A DNA stretch of 64,000 nt from Colias croceus (Eukaryota; Arthropoda; Insecta; Lepidoptera; Pieridae), in NCBI RefSeq assembly GCF_905220415.1, contig NC_059546.1, positions 7,192,001-7,256,000 of the forward strand, written 5' to 3'. This document shows, one piece after another, positions 1-11,147 of the stretch; position 1 is the first letter of the stretch; each line of letters starts with the position of its first letter. The position numbers and the translations under genes were made by a program. Below the pieces are notes generated by a model. It was given only the letters and a program-made list of their open reading frames with translations, had not been told where the DNA came from and made no database searches.

Positions 1-400
1 TGTGCATGATTCAAAAGATATTTCATTTCCTCTGAAAACAGAACAACAAAAATAAACATACCAGACACATGGTCATACGTTATGTCGAACAATATGCAGC
101 CGGAAAAATGAGTCCGCTTTTAGACTTATTTTTGTCAATACATATTCATAATAACAGCTGTCGAGCTTTGAAGTACGTAATGATGCACTAAAACCACCGA
201 TAGTAGTTTTTCTTAAGTATATATTTTGAGAAATGTACTATGATCTTTTTGATGCTCGACTTACAAATAATTATCTTTATAGTTTTAAACGATCTCTTCA
301 TTAGGCCCTATTGTCCAGATAACTAAAAGAAAAGAGTCTTGTCACTACCTATTTTCCACAATTTCCATCACATTTATCTAATTCTTAATACTTTAAACAG

Positions 401-3400
401 GCTGCCAACGGCATAGCAAACCTCACAGTAGCCGCCATGGTAGCAGAGGGTCTACCGTTACAACAGGCCCGGGATCGTGTATACATGTTCGACGTTGATG
501 GACTTCTATCCACACAACGGGAGGGAGGTGTTCCCGAACATGCTAAAGCGTTTGGCAAGAATATAGCACCAGAGAAGGACTTTGAGACGTGTATCGCTAA
601 GATCAAGCCGAGCTGTCTTATTGGTGAGTGTTGTGCGGTGTTTAGAAGTGATGTATACAGGTTTGAAGTTAAAGGGTTAGTGCTATGTGTCAGGAGGGAG
701 GTGTTCCCGATTCTATCGTTGCAAATGATTGACATTTTGTTGATGATATGATGATTTGTGTGTTTTCAAATGAGAGAATACGTATATCTTCTATCATGTT
801 GGATATTTACTAACACATCTGTATAAAATACTTATTAATAAAAAATAAAAAATGTGTGCGTGTCCTAATGTACACACGTAAGAAGTGAAACTTCTTTATG
901 ACCTTATTTTTCAAAAAATAATTTACTATATGCAACTTTACAGAAATACGTCGAATCACGCGTGGTAGGGATAAGAAAAAGATGGCGCGTAACGGAAAAA
1001 TGTCACGCGTAACGAAAAAATGTTACACTAAATTTTTTTCCAACCCCGATTAAGAAGTTTCACTTCAAAAAGATACACGGATTTGCAAAAAAATCGAAAT
1101 ACTTATACTGTATTTTGTTTTGAAGATTAAACAATTTTTTTAATGTAAATCGTCATTTAACGTCATAATATTTATTTTCCAGGCTGTTCAACGGTGGGTG
1201 GTGCGTTCACTCCCAACGTGTTGAAGCAAATGGCCAAAAACATCGAGCGGCCCGTCATATTCGCTCTCTCTAATCCAACCAGTAAAGCGGAGTGCACAGC
1301 TCAAGACGCCTATGATTATACTGAAGTGAGTATAAAAGAAGACGACGATGAGTAGACCATCCATACTAATATTATAAATGCGAAAGTAACTCTGTCTGAT
1401 ACTCAATCACGCCTAAACTACTGAACCAATTTTCATGAAATTTGGTATAGAGATATTTTTATTACCCGAGAAAGGACATAGGCTAATTATTATCCCGGGA
1501 AAATCACGTGATCCCGGAAATCCCACGGGAACGGGTACTATGCGGAGTTTTCTTTGAATACGCGGGCGAAGCCGCGGGCGAAACCTAGTAATATTATAAT
1601 ATATCTGTTCTAAATTTTATAGAGATCTAATCATCTGATTTTGCGTGATTGAATAACACACATAAATATGATTTGTGTTTTTTTTGATGCACTTTTATAA
1701 TAAGTAAGTGTACGCGCGACCGCTAGTAAGTAGCTTTAGAAATTAGTACCTAACCATATTACTTGGTCTGTGTTAGTAACGAAATAAACGTTATCAAGAT
1801 TAGACGTGCGTTTTACTTAACCAAGTTTTACCAAGCAAAAGTGAACCTTATTGCCTCTACAGTAAGGATGAATGATGTGTAGAAATTAAAATAATGTTAA
1901 TATATCTTGTTGCGTTAGTTCATTTTTTAAATGAACGTATATTATACTAATAGGAAAAGGAATAGCAGTTGTATAGGCGAGCGGTATTTGACCTTGATCC
2001 TTGATATTATGCATACCGTAAAAATTTGGTATAATTATACCAGCTATTGAAATGAATTATTTGGGTTTTTTCCTTAATGTTCTTTATACTGTGATATATC
2101 ATTTATCGAGCGTTTCATATTTAAATTAGAATATAATTAATAATCAGTATTTTAAAACAATCGAATAATTTGAACATAAATAGAAGAAAAATGTAAAAGA
2201 ACAATAAATGAAATGTTTCGGAAACGTATTGATTTTATCAAGGTCTAGTTCAAGACAACCTTGATTGTTGTATGTAATTATACACTGTATATCGAGTACC
2301 AAATTACCGTTATTTTCTAGTCTGTATTCTTTTGTTATCATTATTTTAGAAACGGTAATTTTAAAATTGTTAATTGCTTGGATGGAATGGCAAATTATGT
2401 ACACAGTAGTTTATGTTTCCTCATCTGAAGTGAAGCGCTACTAAAATATATTTTTCTATTTTTAGTGTAAAATATTGTATTACGGTTTTATTTTCATCTC
2501 ATCAGAAATGAATATCAGAGTATCTACTTAAAAAAAAAAAATCACAATCCGTTCAAAACAAACAGAAAATATGAGATCGAATTGAGACACGACATTTTGG
2601 TTAAAAACACCTTTTTTATATATTACATAAAAAAGTTTCCTTTATAATTCCAGGGTAAATGCATCTTCGCATCAGGATCTCCGTTCCCTCCGGTTCAGTA
2701 TGGCGGCAAGGAGTTCCACCCGGGGCAAGGGAACAATTCATATATTTTCCCCGGTATAGCTCTAGGAGTTATAACCACAGCAACACATCATATACCCGAG
2801 ACCATGTTCCTTACTGCTGCTAGGGTAAGTTAGCTATAGTCGAGCCAATTTAATAGGCAACATTTGACGTCTATCAATTTTATCTTCGAAGAGAGGTAAC
2901 CTGCTTAAAAACATCGATTAAAGTGAATTAATCGATACGGACTTGAAACATTTGTCAATCGAATTTATTAATTTATGAAGATTTTTATTCACAAGTAATC
3001 AATGCATTCGATTCTAGATGTCAGATTTCGATTTTTAGAGTAACATCTCTGGTATTTAAAAAGAAAAAAGGTTTATTGACACAAAATTGTAGCGACGTCA
3101 GTTCTTCAATTCAGAAATTGTTTATTATGTTTAGAATGGTTTATCAGTAAAATGAAATCTTAAAATTACTTGTATCGGTCATTATTATTATAAATATGTA
3201 ATCGTAATTGAAAAAAGTTAAGCAAATGTGCAGTTCTAACAAAACGAAATATCATGTTATTCTATGTCGTCGTTACTAGGTTACGTTGTTGAATTTTGTT
3301 GAACTGTCAAATGTTGCCTATTAAAATGGCTCTACTATAAATGGTATTTAAGTTTTGTAAAGAAATGCGTGTAAAATTAAAAAAAAAAAAAAAAAAATTG

Positions 3401-6400
3401 CTGACGACTGTGCACTTGACCATTAAGGGGGGTTAGGCGGTCAGCGAAAATTCAGCTATTCGGGCCTGAGGTAAGCGGTGGTCCGCGTTTAGTATGGAAT
3501 CAACGTGCTCGAAACTAAAAATCGTAAGCGCCATTCACATTTTTATCAAAAAGTGAATGAAAATAGTTAGTATTTTCTAAATTTAAAACAGTCACGAAAT
3601 CGAGAAGGTAAATGCCTATGTACTTGTGATTTTATACGAATTATTATCGTAAAATACGGTTGTAATGAGCATTTATATGATATTTTAGAGGTAACTTCAG
3701 AATATTTTTTTATCGAGCAAAATTTTTCCAATCGTGTTTTGGAAACAGTCATCCCATCACACATACGTTCTGAAATACATATTAGAAATTTCAGTGCGAA
3801 AAAACCTCAATATTTTCAATTATAGCTCATAGAAAACAGTCCATTTTTCCGTGTTCACCTACTAAGGGCCCTTAAATAGATTTTTTTTAGAGAGAATATG
3901 CCGCAAAATGAGATTTTCATGTTAAAATCGGTTCAATATAACATAGCTTCTTACTTAACTATTCCTTGAAAAGCAGTTTAAATTTAATATTTGTTTATAA
4001 TTTTACGAATAATCGTAAAATGTAGTTAAAAATACGTACATATAAACATATTTTTAGGACGTAATAATAAATTGAACATGATGAAAACGGGTGTTCTAAA
4101 TTTGCTTTATCTATTATCTTGATATAGATATGGGAAAACCGCCTCATCTATTATTGATAACTACTGTTTACAAATAAATGTAAAATAATCGGAAAAACTA
4201 CGTATTATTGACGTAATAAGATTTGACCGCATGATCTTGTCGTGACTTGATAAAATTCACGCGTGTTATATTGAAGATTTATAAATAAATGTACATTTCG
4301 GAATCTTGTGATAAGATCAGTCTATTTATTCTTGATACTAGCTTCCGCCCGCGACTCCGTCCGCGCGGAAAAATTAAGAAAAATTAAGATTTATTTTTTT
4401 TCTACGTATTTTTCCGGGATAAAAAGTATCCTATTTTATGCCCAGGATAATAAGGTATAATTATACCAAGTTTCATCGAAATCAAACCGTTAGTTTTTAC
4501 GTGATGCCTTCACATGCAGACAGACAGACAGAAAGACAGACAGACAGACAGACAGACAAAAATTTATTTAATCACATATTTGGGTTTGGTATCGATCCAG
4601 TAACACCCCCTGCTAGTTATTTTTTCAATATTTTCAATGTACAGAATTGACCCTTCTACAGATTTATTATATGTATAGATTATATGAGAAGATAATATTA
4701 GAAGCTCGTAAGATTGTTGATGTTTTGCCTCAATAATATGTATATTATGGCTTTAATTCCAACGAAGTCAATTTAACATTGTTAAGATATTTGAAATTCC
4801 CAAATGACTGTGTTTATATGTAGTACTAGCTGCTCCGCGCGGTTTCACCCCCGTGGCTCCACTCCTGTTAGTCGTAGCGTGATGATATATAGCCTATAGC
4901 CTTCCCCGATAAATGAGCTATCTAAAACCGAAAGAATTTTTCAAATCGGACCTGTAGTTCCCGAGATTAGCGCGTTCAAACAAACAAACAAACAAACGTA
5001 CAAACAAACAAACTCTTCAGCTTTATAATATTAGTATAGATTATATTTGTAGTGTAAGTACTAATACTTAGTTTATTTATTTATCATAATCTTATTTTCA
5101 GACCCTAGCCAACTACGTCAGTGAAACCGATTTGGCGATTGGCCGCATCTACCCTTCGTTGTCTGAAGTCAAAGAAGTGTCTCTCGCCATTGCTATTGAA
5201 GTCGCTAAGATGGCTTATGATGAAGGTAAGCAATACTAGAATAGTTTTTTTTCATTATTATTACGAAATGGTTTAATTTAATGTAATATTGGAAGACAGA
5301 TTCCTTATACTGATAAGGACATTAATGGAAAATTTAATGATATAACCAATAGATAAAAGCTACATCGCTCATTGGTATTTATTTGACATGATTTGAGAAA
5401 AAAATCAACTACATTCTTCTGATTTTTCTACGTAGAAAGTAACGTTCCGTGGTAAAAATATTCCATCTCTTATGACGAATGACGAACCAAACAATATAAT
5501 GTTTGAATTTCTATAAGAAAAAGGATTATATTCCGTCTAAAATAGGAATTGTTAAGCATTTCCGTTATCAATATTATTATTAAATCAGGGATCGGCTATC
5601 TCTATCCGAAACCAGCTGATTTCACGAAGCACATTAAGCAACGGCAATACAACTACCATTACGAGTCGCAGGTACCGGACACTTACAAGTGGCCGCACTA
5701 TCCGACACCTGGCTATGCGGAGTGCGACGGTCGGATATATCCGAGCTATTGAGTCATTGATAACGTTAGTTTTGCTAGATTTTGCGAGTATACATCGTTA
5801 ATAATGTGTAATTATTCATTTGACTTACATATAATGAGTAAAAATCCATTTAATACACGTAGGCATCGGTAATCATGTCGATATACAAGTGTAGTTATTG
5901 GCCTGGGTCATGCGTTTTGTGGGAAAGGGTGAAGTAGGAATATAGCTCGTATTGCAATTATATTATGGTTGAATATGCAATACAACTACCATTACGAGTC
6001 GCAGGTACCGGACACTTACAAGTGGCCGCACTATCCCACACCTAGCTATGCGGAGTGCGACGGTCGGATATATCCGAGCCATTGAGTCATTGATAACGTT
6101 AGTTTTGCTGGATTTCGCGAGTATTCATCGTTAATAATGTGTAATTATTCATTTAACTTACATATAATGAGTAAAAATCCATTTAATACACGTAGGCATC
6201 GGTAATCATGTCGATATACAAGTGTAGTTATTGGCCTGGGTCATGTGTTTTGTGGGAAAGGGTGAAGTAGGAATACAGCTCGTATTGCAATTAAATTATG
6301 GTTGAATATGCAATACAACTACCATTATGAGTCGCAGGTACCGGACACTTACAAGTGGCCGCACTATCCGACACCTAGCTTTGCGGAGTGCGACGGTCGG

Positions 6401-7081
6401 ATATATCCGAGCTATTGAGTCATTGATAATGATAACGTTAGGTCTGCTAGATTTGACTGGGTATACATCGTAAATAATGTGTAATTATTAATTTTTATTG
6501 AGTAGGAATTGAAACTTAATATTCATGTCGATTTTAAAGGTGTAGTTAATGTAATAGGGTCATAGCGATGAGTAAAGTGCAACTAGTAGAAAAACAGCTC
6601 GTATTGTCATTGCTTTACGGTTGATTTTTCATTAAAAGGCTTTAAGTATTTCTTATTTTTTCTTCATTTATATAAGTTGATTTCAATTATTATTTAGCTA
6701 GACCTGCAGACTTACCAAAACAGTATTTAATACTACACTTATCCTATCTAATCTAACATTTTATGTACAGAAAGAAAAAGAAAAATATGTATAATGATAA
6801 AAATACGAAGTTTATAGCATTCGGTCGATGGTATTTCAATCCAAATAGGTATTCCACATAACTTTTGAATGTCACATAATATATTAAAAAAATACAATTT
6901 TAACACTTTTGTTTTTCCAGGTCTCGCATCAGTATACCCCGAGCCGAAGAATTTAGCCAAGCACGTCGAGAATCAAATGTATAACTACTACTATGAAAGC
7001 TCTATGCCCGTGGTCTGGGATTGGAAGCCCGAAGAGAAATTCAACGTAAGACCCATACAACCGGTGCCCAAAAATATCTAG
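401..7081 (+). CDS. Men: NADP/NAD-dependent malic enzyme, gene A (3' part; 5' exons lie left of the window)
   Basis: Malic enzyme oxidatively decarboxylates malate to pyruvate. Shared exons are 401-623, 1183-1325, 2654-2824 and 5102-5225, each flanked by AG/GT splice sites with compatible phases. They are followed by one of two terminal exons (5589-5752 or 6921-7081). The first visible exon begins AANGIANLTVAAM, just after the dinucleotide-binding GAGx motif that would close the preceding exon. Next come the family motifs GCSTVGGAF, RPVIFALSNPTSKAEC, FASGSPFPPV, GQGNNSYIFPG and IGRIYP, in the order seen in animal malic enzymes. Exon lengths (223, 143, 171, 124 nt) equal those of gene B downstream, which shows a tandem duplicate pair. 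Catalytic Tyr, Lys and metal-binding residues fall upstream of the window. Cofactor preference and cell compartment cannot be read from this part. Confidence 0.93.
853..1070. mobile_element. MITE-like inverted-repeat element (family with AAGTGAAACTTCTT ends)
   Basis: agaagtgaaacttcttta at 881-898 reappears inverted as taagaagtttcacttc at 1051-1066. Related termini occur near 23176 and 57289-57440, so this is a dispersed family. It lies in an intron of malic enzyme gene A. No transposase is present, and I could not settle the target duplication. Confidence 0.55.
1360..1588 (+). mobile_element. Helitron-like non-autonomous element
   Basis: The element begins TC (TCCATACTAATATTATAAA), ends CTAG before a host T, and follows a host A. 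This is the 5'-TC...CTRR-3' structure between A and T expected of Helitrons. A GC-rich inverted segment (gcgggcgaagccgcgggcg) sits just inside the 3' end. Related copies occur at 16475 and 16849. It is intronic in gene A. Confidence 0.65.
4338..4560 (-). mobile_element. Helitron-like element, truncated, with (CAGA)n run
   Basis: Read on the minus strand it ends with a GC-rich stretch and GGAAGCTAG|T, as in the other copies. The opposite end dissolves into a CAGA microsatellite (about 4519-4557), and no TC start is seen. Confidence 0.5.
4826..5040 (-). mobile_element. Helitron-like non-autonomous element
   Basis: On the minus strand it starts TCTATACTAATATTATAAAG and ends GCGGAGCAGCTAG before T. 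Both ends are intact, and it contains a (CAAA)n tract. It lies 61 bp upstream of the exon at 5102. It shares a core with copies at 17362, 53808 and 60911. Confidence 0.65.
5589..5752 (+). CDS. Malic enzyme gene A, alternative terminal exon 1
   Basis: This exon follows an atcag acceptor. Its first two bases complete the Gly codon split at the end of the 5102-5225 exon. It encodes the C-terminus starting GIGYLYPKPADF and ending GRIYPSY before TGA, about 53 residues. The YPKP and Q-Y-N-Y positions match malic enzyme C-termini (Y-P-x-P). No AATAAA follows closely. ATTAAA occurs at 6290-6295 and 6631-6636, so a transcript using this exon may run through the downstream repeat copies. Whether it is used cannot be told from DNA alone. 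Confidence 0.8.
5645..6626 (+). repeat. Three tandem 333-bp units carrying the coding tail of terminal exon 1
   Basis: The sequence caatacaactacc starts units at 5645, 5978 and 6311, an exact period of 333 bp. Each unit holds the last 36 codons of terminal exon 1, including TGA, followed by 3' untranslated sequence. Copies 1 and 2 are nearly identical throughout. Copy 3 keeps the coding block almost unchanged but diverges, with indels, in the noncoding part. Copies 2 and 3 have no splice acceptor at their left edges (the flank is ggttgaatatg), so they are probably untranslated. Confidence 0.93.
6921..7081 (+). CDS. Malic enzyme gene A, alternative terminal exon 2
   Basis: A strong acceptor (gtttttccag) precedes this exon, and its first two bases complete the same split Gly codon as terminal exon 1. 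It encodes a different C-terminus that starts GLASVYPEPKNLAKHVENQ and ends PVPKNI before TAG. Because both terminal exons carry stops and share one splice phase, they would be mutually exclusive. It resembles the penultimate exon of gene B (GIATVHPKPNDF) at the same position. A possible internal donor (AAC|GTAAGA near 7044) could add a further small exon, as gene B has. Polyadenylation candidates are AATAAA at 7841-7846 and ATTAAA at 7981-7986. Confidence 0.85.
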
Positions 7082-7840
7082 ATCTTATTCAAAGTGTCTA
7101 GATTGTTTCGCGTTTAAAGTTTATAGATCTTTTACTAAATTGGTGGTAGCACAAGAGAGTTGTACCGCAACGTATAAGTGTGTTTAGAGTTGAGTATTTT
7201 CTGGGAGTAAAAACAAATTAATTGTATTGAATATTTAATTTATTTAGTACACTGTATTTGTCTATTTTTATTTTCAAAAATATCTAGAGTTAATTTTTTT
7301 ATTCGTTGAAAATGAAGCTTAATTATTGTCATTATAAAATTGAATTGTTATAGAATACTTTCTAATGTATTTTCAAGCCGTAGTCTGGCGGTCAGATTGG
7401 CAAAAGACAATAACTCCCAATTTCTAGAAAGAATATTTACCGTATTATATATTATCGACTTTAAAATTAACTATTTGAAAATTTAAATCTATAAAGTAGA
7501 ACAATGTTAATAGATCGTTAAATTTTAAATTAATATGTATTCATCTATATAATTTCTTTTCACTATACTTGCGTGTACAACGAGTTTCCTATGTGTGTTA
7601 AATGTACCAAATCTTCACAAAATTACGAAAATTAATATTATTGACGTTGTGGTGTATTAGGATGCCTGCTGTATGACTAGATAAATAATTATTGGTAAAT
7701 AATTCAATGTTCCGCACCTTCTATGAGGTATTATTAATTATTATTATTATATGTCCATTTTTAACATTATACACAAAGTATTACCTCTATAACGTACACT
7801 ATTTCAAACTATAACCGTATTAGAATCTATTTGACAGCTA

Positions 7841-7846
7841 AATAAA
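7841..7846 (+). terminator. Candidate polyadenylation signal of malic enzyme gene A
   Basis: This is the first AATAAA after the TAG stop at 7081; ATTAAA at 7981 is an alternative. Sequence 7082 to about 8000 is probably 3' untranslated region. Confidence 0.45.
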
Positions 7847-8849
7847 TTCTCAAGTTAAATTTTTAGATGCCCAATCAGATACAGCTAAACAATATTGTAA
7901 AATGATGCATTTATTTATAGTCTGTAAAAATATAGAGTCGCGCTAGCGTTAAAAGCCCAGTTTAAGATTGTTCAATGTACATTAAATAAGTATTATAAAC
8001 GATAGATTTCTTACTGAAAATTTAGTTCCGAAAGCTGTTTGAGCGGGCACTTAAGAATTGACTGTAAAACGTATTCACAAATTAATTATTAATTTATTAT
8101 TACCTATATGTAGTGTTAGCTGTCACGTCGTATAATATATGATATAATATAATATATGTGTGTTTGTAGTGTAGCTTCTTATGACAATGTTCAAATTGAT
8201 GTTAGTATTAAATTGTGGCCTTGTTTATGCTTCTTCTCGAAAATTCCTAATTTTCTTGCACTATCTATTTATTATTAATCATATTTTTGTGTGATTCCGC
8301 TGAATTCTTGATATTTTCTAATTGCAAACGAAGGTTGTATCCCCCGATGAAACTGTATTTCCTTGCGGTTGTTGCTTTTACATTTTTGTGTACGATTTTT
8401 AAGTTTGTTAAACTTAACCGGTATTTATACGAGTATTATCATTTGACTTTTATTATTTTTATTTATTTTATTTTAAGTATAAATGTTTTTAATAAAGATA
8501 AGGTTTCGTATTATATGTGTATAAACAGCTCATCATAATATGTTTAAATGAATGTATTTAATGTCAAAGTCTAGTCACCGCAGCATTATTTTAAATTATA
8601 TGGTCTATGTATGATATTATTCTATTAAATCTAAGAAAATATACCAGTTATAAAGAGATTAAATCGATTCTCATGCAAAATTGCCACTCAAAGAGTGAAA
8701 AATTGTGAACCTACCTCAATAATTGATGTGAGGCGACAATCATGACTAAAATATTTCTATATGTTTCGACTCGGAATCATTTTAGTATTGTGTTCAGTAT
8801 TTAAAGAAATAGTGAGACGAATATATTCGCAGAGCGAAAGAGATAGTGC

Positions 8850-9213
8850 TATTAGGAACCGAAATAACATTCACAATATATTTCAAGTTTATGTTTTGGT
8901 AAATTTCGTATTATTGAGAAGTTGTTTTAAATTTCTTAACAATATGAATTTTCATAATGAGCCATTTTGATACAGTTTCGCATTATCAAAAACATGCTTC
9001 CCTTTCTGTCGCATAAAATAAATTACCTGAGTATATTATTTAATATTTGTTATTTTAGTGTTTTACCTCCCGTTCTACGAGATGTCTATTTAGACAGTTA
9101 AAAAGGGACAGAGTAACGTAAAAATACGTCATAATTTAAACAAGTTCAAGAAAACAACACTTATTAATTAACGCACCTATTAGTCCTTTGTAATGTTATT
9201 CCGGTTCCTAATA
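8850..9213. mobile_element. MITE-like inverted-repeat element, about 364 bp
   Basis: tattaggaaccgaaataaca at the left end is matched inverted at 9192-9213, with one mismatch over about 22 bp. There is no coding capacity. The superfamily is unknown and no clear target duplication is seen. Confidence 0.45.
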
Positions 9214-9879
9214 AACGTCTTAATAAGTTATTTATATTAGAGCTTGTATCTAAAGATACGTGGTGATTATGTTGCTGTGACGATGTAGAAATACGGTTTA
9301 ACTAACTAGGGTTGTTACAGTCTTAAATCAGTTTAACTTCTAGTGTGTGAAGGAGATGACGCTAGACGACCTATATAGCTCTGTCTTTTTTCCACACTGG
9401 ATGTAATACTGCTTTAAGACGTCATGCTAACCCAAAGTGTTTTGTTTCAATGTTTGACTAATGTTTTGTGTCGCAATTTATCCTGTCTTCGTTTTGTTAC
9501 CAGGGTTTTTACTTAAGTGCAGTTAGGTCAATTAACATTAGCTCCTCTCCAATGTAACTTGTTTGGAATGAAAGAAAGTTATTGTATGTTCGTAGTAAAT
9601 TGTTAAAACGATTATGAATGGATGTTACTAATTAAATATGTTCGAAACGTATATGGTGTGTTATTTTTTATCCTTTTATTGCAGCTTTGTTTCAGTGTAA
9701 AATAATTATATGTCATTGATTTGGCAGTACCACGAAATTGGGAAATAAGTTCCTTACGATTCGCAATAGCTATGGTACTCACAAAGTACAGTATAAATAT
9801 AAATTGAATCTATGAAATCCTGTCTGATAAGAAAAATTAATCAATAAATAAGAATATACCTAAATTTATTGTCAAGCGT

Positions 9880-9918
9880 GCCTACACCAAGAAGCTTATA
9901 TCTAATACACGCCTACAC
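9880..9918. mobile_element. P-like transposon remnant between 8-bp repeats
   Basis: GCCTACAC occurs at 9880-9887 and again at 9911-9918. The 23 bases between them are identical to the first 23 bases of the terminal inverted repeat of the P-like element at 30938. This is the expected shape of an excision footprint that keeps part of one terminus between the target-site duplications. Confidence 0.75.
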
Positions 9919-9959
9919 TCACCACTTAACTATTAAAATGACACTTAATTACTATTATA

Positions 9960-10117
9960 GCTAGTGCGCTAGAGCAACTTTTGTCTCCGCAACTATTTTG
10001 TCTCCCCATCAACTCAATAGGAAGTTGCGTCGCTACGTGCGCGCACTTTCTAGCTCATAGAGTGGATGGGAGAGACAAAATAGTTGCGGAGACAAAAGTT
10101 ACTCATGCGCGCTAGCT
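9960..10117. mobile_element. Foldback/MITE-like element with about 50-bp arms
   Basis: The left arm (9960-10010) contains caacttttgtctccgcaact. The right arm carries the inverted copy (agttgcggagacaaaagtta, from about 10082). The arms flank roughly 60 bp of unique sequence. There is no transposase, and the TSD is not resolved. Confidence 0.6.
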
Positions 10118-11147
10118 CTTAACATTTAACAACTTCACATAAAAGTGGTCAAGCACTATTGATAGCGAAGATGTGTTAAAGGCAGAGAATCCTTCGCTAG
10201 GATACAGAGGACACCACACCACGATGACACATTCTATAAAGAAAAAATACGTGGAACCTTGTCACGTTAACGGAAAAACGAACCAAAAAATTTCTCATGC
10301 TTTTCTATTTTTACTTTCTGTTTTTTTCTATAATTTACAGTCGTATAAAATTGCCCAACAATTTAATTTATAATGAGGCTTTGAGGTGGTCAGTATCTTT
10401 CTTGTATCTCCCCACTGATTTAGAAAAAAAGGCTATATTCATTTTAATTTATAATTTACGTGAATACTTTTTATTTCGTTCTATTGTGACAGAAAAGAGG
10501 AAACCTTCACGCATCAATGTCGTTCTTTGTCGTATAGCTATTTTGAGTTGTGCTTTATTTATTATTTATTTTAACATGATTTTGAAACGGTATATATTGT
10601 GAGTATATCACCATTATAATATCTGCACAATTTGTCGTTTTTTTTAAATAGGCACTTTAGGAGATCGTAGCAGATTTTTTTTAGGTTTGAAACGTTTCGT
10701 CACAAAATCATTACAACAGATAGAGTAAAGACAATTCTTGGACTGTAATTATTTTACCCGCTGAACATTTTTTAACAAATTGTCTAGGAAAGGATATGTA
10801 TTGGTATTTGTTTAGAAAAAAATACTGCTTTCTAATACAGTATTATTTCGCCTTTAACTTAATAACTTTTCTTAGGTAATTAAGCAGTGGTTGATTAGAC
10901 GACCTCTTCATAAACACTTGTTAACTTTATGACAATTCAAATGAGTTATTTAAAGTTAAAATAAAACAAAGATACACATATATATTTAATAAGTAGTACG
11001 AATTATTAACAACCAACCAACAAGACGTTTTCCAGTTCATTGAACCGCACAGAACGAAACAAAACAATCGCGTCTCTACTGACGAAATTCCAATGTGCCG
11101 ATTTCATACAAACTCGTTATTTTGAAGAGGTATCCATTTGCCCTAAC

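Larger units (their letters stand above)
8000..11147. other. Spacer between the two malic enzyme genes
   Basis: AT-rich DNA with two inverted-repeat elements and a transposon footprint, listed separately. No coding exon is recognised before 11148. A splice-acceptor-like ttttccag ends at 11033, so the 5' untranslated region of gene B may start or be spliced there. The downstream boundary of gene A and the promoter of gene B must lie here, but I see no core promoter I can defend. Confidence 0.5.

Noticed and set aside
385..735. Minus-strand open frame of 116 codons
   Set aside because: It lies antisense to a malic enzyme exon and its flanks; the plus-strand exon explains the open frame.
8287..8970. 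Two plus-strand frames of about 70-83 codons after gene A
   Set aside because: Phe/Tyr/Ile-rich AT-driven composition in the 3' flank; the second overlaps the inverted-repeat element at 8850.
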